5,379 bases of DNA from Bacteriovoracaceae bacterium UBA2394 (lineage in GTDB: Bacteria; Bdellovibrionota; UBA2394). The notes below the pieces were generated by a model. That model saw only the letters and a list, made by a program, of their open reading frames with translations. It was not told the origin of the DNA and searched no databases. Shown piece by piece: positions 1 through 5,379 of the stretch. Position numbers and translations under genes: made by a program. The DNA is taken from positions 1 to 5,379 of the forward strand of contig DDSI01000224.1 of assembly GCA_002343335.1 (NCBI GenBank), given 5' to 3'. The first letter of the stretch is position 1, and every line of letters begins with the position of its first letter.

Positions 1-1674
1 TTAAGCGACCTTCAGTGGCTTATATTTAATCGGCTTTGGAAGGGCATCGCCAAGTCGTTTTTTGCGATCTTCCTCGTAATCTGAATAATTTCCTTCGAAG
101 TAAACGACCTTCGAGTCGCCTTCAAAGGCCAGAATGGAGGTTGCGACTCGATCCAAAAACCAGCGATCGTGACTAATAATAACGCCGCAGCCTGCGTAAT
201 TATTCATTGCTTCTTCCAGCGCTCGAAGCGTGTTCACATCCAAATCGTTCGTGGGCTCATCGAGTAGCATGAGGTTCGAGCCTTCGCGGAGCATCTTTGC
301 GAGTTGCACGCGGTTTCGTTCTCCTCCAGAAAGCTGAGACATCTTTTTTTGCTGATCATTCCCTGAAAAATTGAATCGAGAGACATAGGCTCGCGCGTTC
401 ACATCCTTTTTTCCGAGGGTGATGACGTCTTGTCCCTGCGAAATTTCATCATAGACCGTCTTGTTGGGATCCAGTGATGCGCGGTTTTGTTCACCGTAGG
501 CGATTTTCACAGTCTCACCGACCGTGATAGTGCCCTTCGTAGGTTTTTCCGATCCAACGATCATTCGAAAGAGCGTAGTTTTTCCAGCCCCGTTCGGTCC
601 GATAATTCCTACGATCCCCCCGCGCGGCAAAGAAAATGTGAGGTCATCAATGAGTAGCTTATCGCCGTAAGCTTTGCTGACATTCTTAAATTCCACGACT
701 TGATTTCCAAGGCGAGGTCCCGGCGGAATATAAATTTGAAGTTCATCAATTTTATCCGAACCTCCTTCTGCCACCATTTGTTCATAGGCTGCGATACGCG
801 CCTTCGATTTTGCTCGTCGAGCGGATGGACTCATTCGAATCCATTCGAGTTCTCTCGCCATGGTCTTTTCTCGATTAGCCTCGGATTGTTTTTCCACGCG
901 AAGTCGCTCTTCCTTTTGCTCCAACCAGGAAGAATAGTTTCCTTTGAACGGAATCCCTTCGCCCCGATCCAATTCCAAAATCCATCCAGCGATATTGTCT
1001 AAGAAGTAGCGATCGTGAGTTACTGCGATGACGGTGCCTTTGTAATGCTTCAAGTGCTGTTCGAGCCAACCCACCGATTCGGCATCTAAGTGATTCGTGG
1101 GTTCATCGAGCAATAAAATATCGGGAGCTTCCAGAAGCAATCGACAGAGCGCGACGCGGCGGCGCTCGCCTCCGGAGAGATTCGTCACAGGACCATCGAG
1201 TGGAGGAAGACGGAGGGCTTGGCTTGCAACTTCGAGCGTGCGTTCCAACTCCCAGCCATTCACCGCATCAATTTTTTCTTGAACTTCGGCCTGGCGTGCG
1301 ATGAGTTTTTCCATGTCCTCTGGGCTCATCTCCTCCGCAAACTTGGCATTGATCTGAGCAAATTCTGCGAGGAGGGCGCCAGTCTCTTTAAGACCGAGAG
1401 CAATATTTTCTCGGACTGTTTTATTTTCTTCGAGCGGAGGTTCTTGCAGTAAAATTCCAACGGAGTACCCATCACTCTTTAGCATCTCGCCATCGAAATC
1501 TTTTTCGATACCGGCAATAATTTTAAGAAGTGTGGATTTTCCCGCGCCATTTAGACCCAGCACGCCGATTTTGGCGCCGTAATAAAAAGATAAATAGATA
1601 TCCTTCAAAATTTGGCGCTTGGGAGGGACGATTTTTGAAATCTTTTTGAGGGTGAAGATAATCTTTTCGCTCAT
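1..1674 (-). CDS. ettA: Energy-dependent translational throttle protein EttA (ABC-F ATPase), complete
   Basis: This is a 557-residue soluble ABC-F protein with two ATPase domains and no membrane segments. Members of the EttA branch bind the ribosomal E site and couple ATP/ADP state to entry into elongation. Domain 1 has Walker A GLNGAGKST (40-48), signature LSGGE (166-170), Walker B ILLLDEPTN (186-194) and H-loop His220. Domain 2 has GPNGAGKTT (359-367), LSGGE (448-452), LMLLDEPTN (468-476) and His502. The linker at about 245-310 is basic and alpha-helical in character, with SPSARRAKSKAR at 282-293, matching the EttA P-site tRNA interaction motif. The charged insert at about 95-140 fits the 'arm'. 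The ATG at 1674 is chosen because MSEKIIF followed by IVPPKR aligns with the E. coli EttA N-terminus, and 557 aa is close to its 555. An in-frame upstream ATG at 1776 would add 34 unconserved residues. No Shine-Dalgarno is visible; a GC-rich hairpin abuts the start. The stop codon is at the window edge. Confidence 0.96.
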   Translation of the reverse strand: MSEKIIFTLKKISKIVPPKRQILKDIYLSFYYGAKIGVLGLNGAGKSTLLKIIAGIEKDFDGEMLKSDGYSVGILLQEPPLEENKTVRENIALGLKETGALLAEFAQINAKFAEEMSPEDMEKLIARQAEVQEKIDAVNGWELERTLEVASQALRLPPLDGPVTNLSGGERRRVALCRLLLEAPDILLLDEPTNHLDAESVGWLEQHLKHYKGTVIAVTHDRYFLDNIAGWILELDRGEGIPFKGNYSSWLEQKEERLRVEKQSEANREKTMARELEWIRMSPSARRAKSKARIAAYEQMVAEGGSDKIDELQIYIPPGPRLGNQVVEFKNVSKAYGDKLLIDDLTFSLPRGGIVGIIGPNGAGKTTLFRMIVGSEKPTKGTITVGETVKIAYGEQNRASLDPNKTVYDEISQGQDVITLGKKDVNARAYVSRFNFSGNDQQKKMSQLSGGERNRVQLAKMLREGSNLMLLDEPTNDLDVNTLRALEEAMNNYAGCGVIISHDRWFLDRVATSILAFEGDSKVVYFEGNYSDYEEDRKKRLGDALPKPIKYKPLKVA

Positions 1675-1675
1675 G

Positions 1676-1697
1676 GGGGCCCACTTTAATGGGCCCC
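1676..1697 (-). repeat. Perfect GC-rich inverted repeat abutting the ettA start codon
   Basis: GGGGCCCA (1676-1683) and TGGGCCCC (1690-1697) are exact reverse complements around a 6-nt loop (1684-1689), giving an 8-bp stem with seven G-C pairs. On the ettA strand the stem ends one base before the ATG and covers the place where a ribosome binding site should be. No T-tract follows on either strand, so it does not look like an intrinsic terminator. In the ettA mRNA it could restrict initiation or be recognised by a protein; at DNA level it could be an operator. The repeat is directly seen; its function is inference. Confidence 0.7.
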
Positions 1698-1840
1698 TGG
1701 AGCGCTGGAAAGCTATTTCGATAGACGTTGCCGATCTTCTGATTGCCGCTGAAGCGGAGACAAATGGGTTATCCATATGGAATCAGGACGCTGTATTTGC
1801 ACAGCTTTCTAAGATGGGGATCGTCGAGCTCTTTAAGTAA
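1697..1840 (+). pseudogene. Possible C-terminal remnant of a PIN-domain (VapC-like) nuclease
   Basis: One plus-strand frame ending in TAA at 1838-1840 translates to a stretch typical of the last third of a PIN domain: ISIDVADLLIAAEAE, then NGLSIWNQDAVFAQL, then a short MGIVELF strand. The Asp codon at 1733 lines up with the acid of the family's D-x-LIAA helix. The Asp codon at 1787 lines up with the acid of the 'T-x-D-x-x-F' motif. The N-terminal half with the first catalytic Asp and Glu is absent, because further upstream the frame is only the antisense of ettA. An ATG at 1673 could open a 55-residue ORF in this frame, but without a visible ribosome binding site. I read it as a toxin gene truncated when ettA and accD came together. 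Chance resemblance in a short fragment is possible. Confidence 0.4.
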
Positions 1841-1889
1841 AGAAGTCCTGTTGACCCTGCGCTCCGCTTCGATTTCGATGGCGGGATAT

Positions 1890-2747
1890 ATGAGTTGGAT
1901 CAAAGACCTTCCCTCGCCTGGAATTCAGCAACGTTCTCAGCCCGTTGAATCCAAGGCGCCCTCGGATCTTTGGACCAAGTGCCTGGATTGCGGAGCCATC
2001 CTCTACCATGTGGAAATTGAACGAAATCGCTACGTTTGTGTGAAGTGCGATTTCCATTTTTGGATGCCCGTTCGAGAGCGACTTCAACTGCTGTTGGACG
2101 CGGACACATTTGTGGAAGAAGATGCCGATCTCATTCCCACGGATCCGCTGCAGTTTAAGGATCTCTCTGCATACGCGGGCCGAGTCGTAGCGTCTCAAAA
2201 AAAGACGAAAGAAATGGAAGCGGCAATCTGGGGCCACGGAAAGATTGATGGTCGTAAAGTTTCAATCGCACTCTTTAATTTTGAATTTATGGGCGGCAGT
2301 ATGGGCTCTGTCGTCGGCGAGAAGATCACACGCTGTTTTGAATATGCTTTTGAAAACAGGACTCCGGCAATCGTGGTCTCGGCTTCGGGAGGCGCGCGAA
2401 TGCAGGAGGGGATTTACTCGCTCATGCAGATGGCCAAAACTTGCTCTGCCCTTCAAAAAATGAAGCGAGCTGGGCTGCCTTATATTTCGCTGCTGGCCCA
2501 CCCAACGACGGGCGGAGTTGCGGCAAGTTTTGCAATGCTGGGTGATGTGGCGATGGCCGAGCCTGGAGCACTCATTGGTTTTGCGGGGCCTCGTGTGATA
2601 GAGCAGACCATTCGACAGAAATTACCCGAGGGGTTTCAGCGCGCTCCATTTTTACTTGAGCATGGAATGATCGATCTGATTGCACATCGGAAAGATCAGA
2701 AGAAATTGCTATCCCAGGTTTTTAGACATCTTCATCGGCCGCATTGA
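1890..2747 (+). CDS. accD: Acetyl-CoA carboxylase carboxyltransferase subunit beta
   Basis: AccD pairs with AccA in the carboxyltransferase half of acetyl-CoA carboxylase. It moves the carboxyl group from carboxybiotin (on AccB) to acetyl-CoA to make malonyl-CoA, the first committed step of fatty acid synthesis. The 285-residue product carries the N-terminal zinc ribbon with Cys31, Cys34, Cys50 and Cys53. A crotonase-type carboxyltransferase core follows, with MGGSMGSVVG (134-143), SASGGARMQE (164-173), SLMQMAKT (177-184), TTGGVAASFAMLGD (206-219) and LIGFAGPRVIEQT (228-240). The ATG at 1890 is preferred because MSWI is the conserved AccD start. An in-frame ATG four codons upstream (1878) and longer in-frame extensions cannot be excluded, since no clear Shine-Dalgarno marks any of them: the GGGA at 1883-1886 is only 3 nt from the ATG. 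It is the first gene of the plus-strand cluster; folC begins 4 nt after its stop. AccA and the biotin subunits are not in the window. Confidence 0.95.
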   Translation: MSWIKDLPSPGIQQRSQPVESKAPSDLWTKCLDCGAILYHVEIERNRYVCVKCDFHFWMPVRERLQLLLDADTFVEEDADLIPTDPLQFKDLSAYAGRVVASQKKTKEMEAAIWGHGKIDGRKVSIALFNFEFMGGSMGSVVGEKITRCFEYAFENRTPAIVVSASGGARMQEGIYSLMQMAKTCSALQKMKRAGLPYISLLAHPTTGGVAASFAMLGDVAMAEPGALIGFAGPRVIEQTIRQKLPEGFQRAPFLLEHGMIDLIAHRKDQKKLLSQVFRHLHRPH

Positions 2748-2751
2748 TATC

Positions 2752-3984
2752 ATGGGCCTAGATCCCAAACGTTTTGAGATTCCCTCGCGCACGACTTACA
2801 AGTTGGAGCGAATGCTATCGGCCGCCGCCGAGACGGACCATCCCGAGCTTGGCCGCCGCACGATTTTGGTGGCGGGTACCAATGGCAAAGGCAGCACCTG
2901 TACTTGGCTTACGCATTTATTGAAAGTTCATGGTTTAAAAGTCGGGACGTACTCTTCGCCGCACGTCGTAGATGTAACGGAGCGCATTCGCATTCAGGGA
3001 AAGCCCATTTCCGTTACGCTCCTAAAAAAATTTGAAAGAGACTTCGCCGATATTTTAGAGCCTCTTACATACTTTGAGCGATTGACGCTGCTCGGATTTT
3101 TAATTTTTCGAGCTGAGAAAGTGGATGTGCAGGTGATCGAGGTGGGCATTGGAGGCCGACTCGATGCCGCGAATATCTGCGATCCGGATTTTTCTGCCAT
3201 TACATCCATCGATGATGATCACAAGGATGTGCTCGGGCCGACGCCTAAGCATATTGCTTCGGAAAAAGCGGGGATCATGCGGCAGGGTAGGGCGTGCTAT
3301 TTGCATCCTCAAAGACCGCTCGTGAGACGCGTGCTTCAAAAAGAGGCAGACCGTGCGGGCACTCCTCTTTGCGATACGGGAGAGATTCGCTTTTCGCCAA
3401 AATTAGAATCGCTTTTGAAACGTCTGGAAAAGAAGTGGGGGCCGTATCAGGGGGAAAATATTCGATCAGCACTTTCCCTTTTTCAAGATGCTGCATTTGA
3501 TTGGGGACTTTCTGTAAAATATGAAAAAATTGAAAAGGCGCTTTCGGACTCCCTCTGGACGGCGCGATGTGAAGTGCTGCGGAAGAATCCGATCGTGCTC
3601 GTCGACGGAGCCCATAATGCTCACGCGGTAAGGGCGTTGGCTTCTCGGTTAAAAAATGGAGATTGGACTCGGGAAAAATGGACAATTGTTTTTGGAGCGA
3701 TGAACGACAAACCCCTCGCTGAGATGCTCCGACTGCTGAAGCCCTTTGCTCGAGAATTTATCTTTCCCACGTACTATCCTGAGCGTCAGGCCCGAGCGGA
3801 AAGTCTGCGGCGGATCGCGTCAAAGATTTCGAGGACTATTCCGTCTAAAATTCTGAGGGATTCAAGGGATCTTGGCCCAACCTTCGTTGGAATGTTGAAC
3901 TCTAAGCATCCTATCCTGGTTGTGGGATCCTTTTATCTTGCCGGGGCCGCACTAAAGGCCCTAAAAAAAAGTAAATGGCAGTGA
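2752..3984 (+). CDS. folC: Dihydrofolate synthase / folylpolyglutamate synthase
   Basis: FolC is a cytosolic Mur-ligase-family ATP-dependent amide ligase. It joins glutamate to dihydropteroate and, in bifunctional members, extends polyglutamate tails on folates. The 410-residue product has the P-loop GTNGKGST (42-49), SSPH (68-71) followed by TERIRIQG (76-83), EVGIGGRLDAAN (130-141), His157 in the metal/ATP region, EKAGIMR (171-177) whose Lys172 is the likely carbamylated lysine, and DGAHNAHAV (285-293) at the start of the Mur ligase C-terminal domain. The ATG at 2752 lies 4 nt after the accD stop; an in-frame ATG at 2680 would run deep inside accD and adds no family sequence. Departures from what I recall as typical are IDDDHKD (153-159), where 'x-LDHT/M' is usual, WTARCEVL (269-276) for the usual W-P-G-R-x-E, and a short stretch before GPYQGEN (230-236). 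The accD-folC order is also seen in E. coli. Whether both activities are present cannot be told from sequence. Confidence 0.93.
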   Translation: MGLDPKRFEIPSRTTYKLERMLSAAAETDHPELGRRTILVAGTNGKGSTCTWLTHLLKVHGLKVGTYSSPHVVDVTERIRIQGKPISVTLLKKFERDFADILEPLTYFERLTLLGFLIFRAEKVDVQVIEVGIGGRLDAANICDPDFSAITSIDDDHKDVLGPTPKHIASEKAGIMRQGRACYLHPQRPLVRRVLQKEADRAGTPLCDTGEIRFSPKLESLLKRLEKKWGPYQGENIRSALSLFQDAAFDWGLSVKYEKIEKALSDSLWTARCEVLRKNPIVLVDGAHNAHAVRALASRLKNGDWTREKWTIVFGAMNDKPLAEMLRLLKPFAREFIFPTYYPERQARAESLRRIASKISRTIPSKILRDSRDLGPTFVGMLNSKHPILVVGSFYLAGAALKALKKSKWQ

Positions 3985-4760
3985 ATACTCAAAGGCTCAC
4001 GACGAAAAAGCTGATGGTGACTTGTTACGACGCGACATTTGCAAAGTTAATCGCGGATACGGAATCATTCGATTATGTCCTCGTCGGAGACAGTGTCGGC
4101 ATGGTGGTTTATGGCGCGGAGAATACACTTTCAGTCACGCTCGAAACCATGATGAGACACACCGAAGCCGTAAGACGCGGATTGGATAAATCGAGCGCTC
4201 TCAAAAAACCGATTTTGATCGCCGACATGCCGGTGGGCACTTACGAGAATGGTACGGCTGCTGTGCTTCATGCCAAGCATCTGCTGCAGTCGGGAGCGGA
4301 CATGGTGAAGGTGGAAGGCGACGTACCTGAAGTGATTGAGGAACTTCGCAAGGAAGAAATTCGAGTCTGTGGGCATATCGGTCTCACACCTCAAAGTATT
4401 CAAGACTACAAAGTGCAGGGTCGAACCGCTGAAGATGCCGAGCGTTTATTGAAGGAGGCGGAGCATTTGGAAGCGGCGGGTGCGGAATTGATCGTGCTCG
4501 AGATGCTTCCTGTGGAGCTCGCAAAGAGAATTACAACTTACATGACGATTCCTACGATAGGAATTGGCGCCGGACCTTTTTGCTCGGGCCAGGTGCTCGT
4601 GCTCTATGATTTGCTCGGTCTCAATCCCGATTTCAAACCTAAGTTTTTAAAACGATTTGCCGATGGGGCTCATCAGGTGCGAGATGCGCTGAATGCTTAT
4701 GCCCTTGAGGTGCGCTCGGGAACATATCCGGATTCGCTGGAACACAGTTTCAATGCTTAA
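3975..4760 (+). CDS. panB: 3-methyl-2-oxobutanoate hydroxymethyltransferase (ketopantoate hydroxymethyltransferase)
   Basis: PanB catalyses the first committed step of pantothenate synthesis. It transfers a hydroxymethyl group from 5,10-methylene-tetrahydrofolate to 2-oxoisovalerate, giving ketopantoate. The 261-residue product is close to the E. coli enzyme (264 aa) and is a single TIM-barrel. Metal-binding acids are visible as Asp39 (VGDSVGM), Asp84 (IADMP) and Glu114 (VKVEG). The catalytic-base position is Glu181 in PVELAKRIT, and CGHIGLTPQS (132-141), YKVQGR (145-150), IGIGAG (195-200) and the C-terminal EHSF (256-259) are family hallmarks. The ATG at 3975 overlaps the last 10 nt of folC in another frame, so translation is probably coupled. 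The nearest Shine-Dalgarno-like AAAGG (3954-3958) is 16 nt away, too far to be convincing. A GTG two codons downstream is a less likely start. Its folate substrate links it to folC next door, and its product, after reduction to pantoate, feeds panC. Confidence 0.96.
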   Translation: MAVNTQRLTTKKLMVTCYDATFAKLIADTESFDYVLVGDSVGMVVYGAENTLSVTLETMMRHTEAVRRGLDKSSALKKPILIADMPVGTYENGTAAVLHAKHLLQSGADMVKVEGDVPEVIEELRKEEIRVCGHIGLTPQSIQDYKVQGRTAEDAERLLKEAEHLEAAGAELIVLEMLPVELAKRITTYMTIPTIGIGAGPFCSGQVLVLYDLLGLNPDFKPKFLKRFADGAHQVRDALNAYALEVRSGTYPDSLEHSFNA

Positions 4761-5379
4761 AATTCTTCGCACGCGAAAAGCGCTTCAAGCTTGGCGTAAG
4801 CGCGAGCTGAAACGGACCCTGGGTTTTGTGCCCACGATGGGCGCTCTGCATGAAGGCCATCTTTCCCTTATGCGGCGATCTAAGAAGGAAAATGCACTCA
4901 CGCTCGTGAGCATTTTTGTGAATCCAACCCAATTTGGACCGAAAGAAGATTTTCGAAAATATCCTCGAAGGGAGCGCGAAGATTTAAAATTGCTTCGAAG
5001 TTTAAAAGTCGACGCAGTCTTTTTGCCAAAATCGATTCGCGAAATTTATCCCGAAGGCGAGTCGGGTACGCGCATCGTTCCACCGGCTTCGCTCACGGAA
5101 ATTTTAGAAGGCCAATTTCGCCCAGGCCATTTCACGGGGGTGGCCACCGTGGTGACAAAGTTGCTGATGCTCAGTCGGCCGACGCGCTCTTATTTTGGAA
5201 AAAAAGATTTTCAGCAACTCCAAGTCATCGAAGCCTTGGCGAACGATCTCTTTTTGGACGTTGAAATTGTGCCGTGTGAAACCAAGCGCGCGCCCTCGGG
5301 ATTGGCCTTAAGCTCCCGCAATCAATATCTCGATCCAGAGGCAAGAACGCGCGCGGCATCCTTGTCGGCTATTCTAAAG
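4753..5379 (+). CDS. panC: Pantothenate synthetase (pantoate--beta-alanine ligase), 3' end beyond window
   Basis: PanC condenses pantoate with beta-alanine using ATP, through a pantoyl-adenylate intermediate, to form pantothenate, the CoA precursor. The window holds 209 codons without a stop; family members are usually about 280 residues, so roughly the last quarter is missing. Visible motifs are PTMGALHEGH (27-36) containing the HIGH-like signature HEGH, SIFVNPTQF (53-61), YPR (70-72), GQFRPGHFTGV (120-130), YFGKKDFQQL (147-156) and SGLALSSRN (182-190), the KMSKS-like loop. The residue before GLA is Ser182, where Asp is common in the family; I expect this to be tolerated. The ATG at 4753 overlaps the last 8 nt of panB, and MLKI resembles the E. 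coli MLII start. A weak GGA lies 11 nt upstream, so coupling to panB translation is likely. The ketopantoate reductase gene that would complete the pathway is not in the window. Confidence 0.96.
   Translation, partial: MLKILRTRKALQAWRKRELKRTLGFVPTMGALHEGHLSLMRRSKKENALTLVSIFVNPTQFGPKEDFRKYPRREREDLKLLRSLKVDAVFLPKSIREIYPEGESGTRIVPPASLTEILEGQFRPGHFTGVATVVTKLLMLSRPTRSYFGKKDFQQLQVIEALANDLFLDVEIVPCETKRAPSGLALSSRNQYLDPEARTRAASLSAILK

Larger units (their letters stand above)
1675..1889. promoter_or_regulatory. Divergent spacer between ettA and accD; presumed promoters for both
   Basis: The genes on either side read away from each other, so promoters for both transcripts are expected here; this is inference from layout. 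On the plus strand TTGACC (1851-1856) resembles a sigma70 -35 box, but the hexamer 17 nt downstream, TTCGAT (1874-1879), is a poor -10 and would start the accD message only a few bases before its ATG. TAAGAT (1810-1815) is a fair -10 without a matching -35. On the minus strand I found no convincing promoter pair. The spacer also contains the hairpin at 1676-1697 and a possible PIN-domain remnant at 1697-1840, listed separately. Confidence 0.5.

Noticed and set aside
1676..1697. Reading the hairpin as an intrinsic terminator.
   Set aside because: No run of T follows the stem on either strand, and it sits at gene starts, not ends.
1746..1757. Small inverted repeat CCGCT-GA-AGCGG in the spacer.
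   Set aside because: The two-base loop is too short for a stable RNA hairpin and the sequence is explained by the PIN-like coding frame.
1675..1776. In-frame N-terminal extension of ettA to the ATG at 1776 (34 extra residues).
   Set aside because: The extension has no resemblance to EttA N-termini, passes through the hairpin and the antisense of the PIN-like frame, and MSEKIIF aligns with the family start.
1743..1889. Upstream in-frame extension of accD (49 residues from 1743).
   Set aside because: MSWI is the conserved AccD start; the extension is Ser/Leu-rich, without family similarity, and overlaps the PIN-like frame.
1833..2237. Long minus-strand open frame opposite accD (134 codons), and similar ones opposite folC and panB.
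   Set aside because: They are antisense shadows of well-identified genes, with no recognisable domains.
2680..2751. folC start at 2680 inside accD.
   Set aside because: It would overlap accD by 68 nt and the added 24 residues are just accD read out of frame; the ATG at 2752 directly after the accD stop is more natural.
1..5379. CRISPR arrays, tRNA or rRNA genes, insertion sequences, attachment sites, riboswitches.
   Set aside because: I saw no repeat-spacer pattern, tRNA-like cloverleaf, transposase or conserved RNA element; the only sizeable non-coding stretch is the 215-nt spacer.

Overview
This 5.4 kb window is a compact bacterial chromosomal segment of core metabolism and translation genes, with moderate GC content. 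Five protein genes are supported. On the minus strand is a complete ABC-F translation factor, ettA (1-1674). On the plus strand, reading away from it, is a tight cluster: accD (1890-2747), folC (2752-3984), panB (3975-4760) and the 5' part of panC (4753 to the window end). The E. coli-like start of AccD (MSWIKD), its zinc ribbon, the EttA-type ABC-F and the classic PanB and PanC sequences all indicate a bacterium, probably Gram-negative. A lineage near Proteobacteria or Bdellovibrionota fits, but this is an impression from remembered sequences and not a demonstrated placement.

Layout: 1-1674 is ettA. 1675-1889 is a 215-nt divergent spacer that should hold the promoters for both directions. 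It contains a perfect GC-rich hairpin abutting the ettA start codon, and a plus-strand reading frame whose last ~47 codons look like the C-terminal end of a PIN-domain (VapC-like) nuclease, probably a decayed toxin gene. 1890-5379 is the plus-strand cluster. Its spacings are +4 nt (accD/folC), -10 nt (folC/panB) and -8 nt (panB/panC), so co-transcription and translational coupling are likely.

The plus-strand genes belong to connected cofactor and lipid pathways. AccD is the carboxyltransferase beta subunit that commits acetyl-CoA to fatty acid synthesis. FolC makes dihydrofolate and folylpolyglutamates. PanB uses a methylene-folate one-carbon unit to make ketopantoate, and PanC joins pantoate to beta-alanine to give pantothenate, the precursor of CoA and the acyl carrier protein arm. 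The cluster therefore links folate, CoA and malonyl-CoA supply. I see no evidence of a new defence, mobile or RNA-based system. The unusual points are the hairpin, the PIN remnant, the lack of clear Shine-Dalgarno sequences before all five genes, and some small departures from consensus in FolC.
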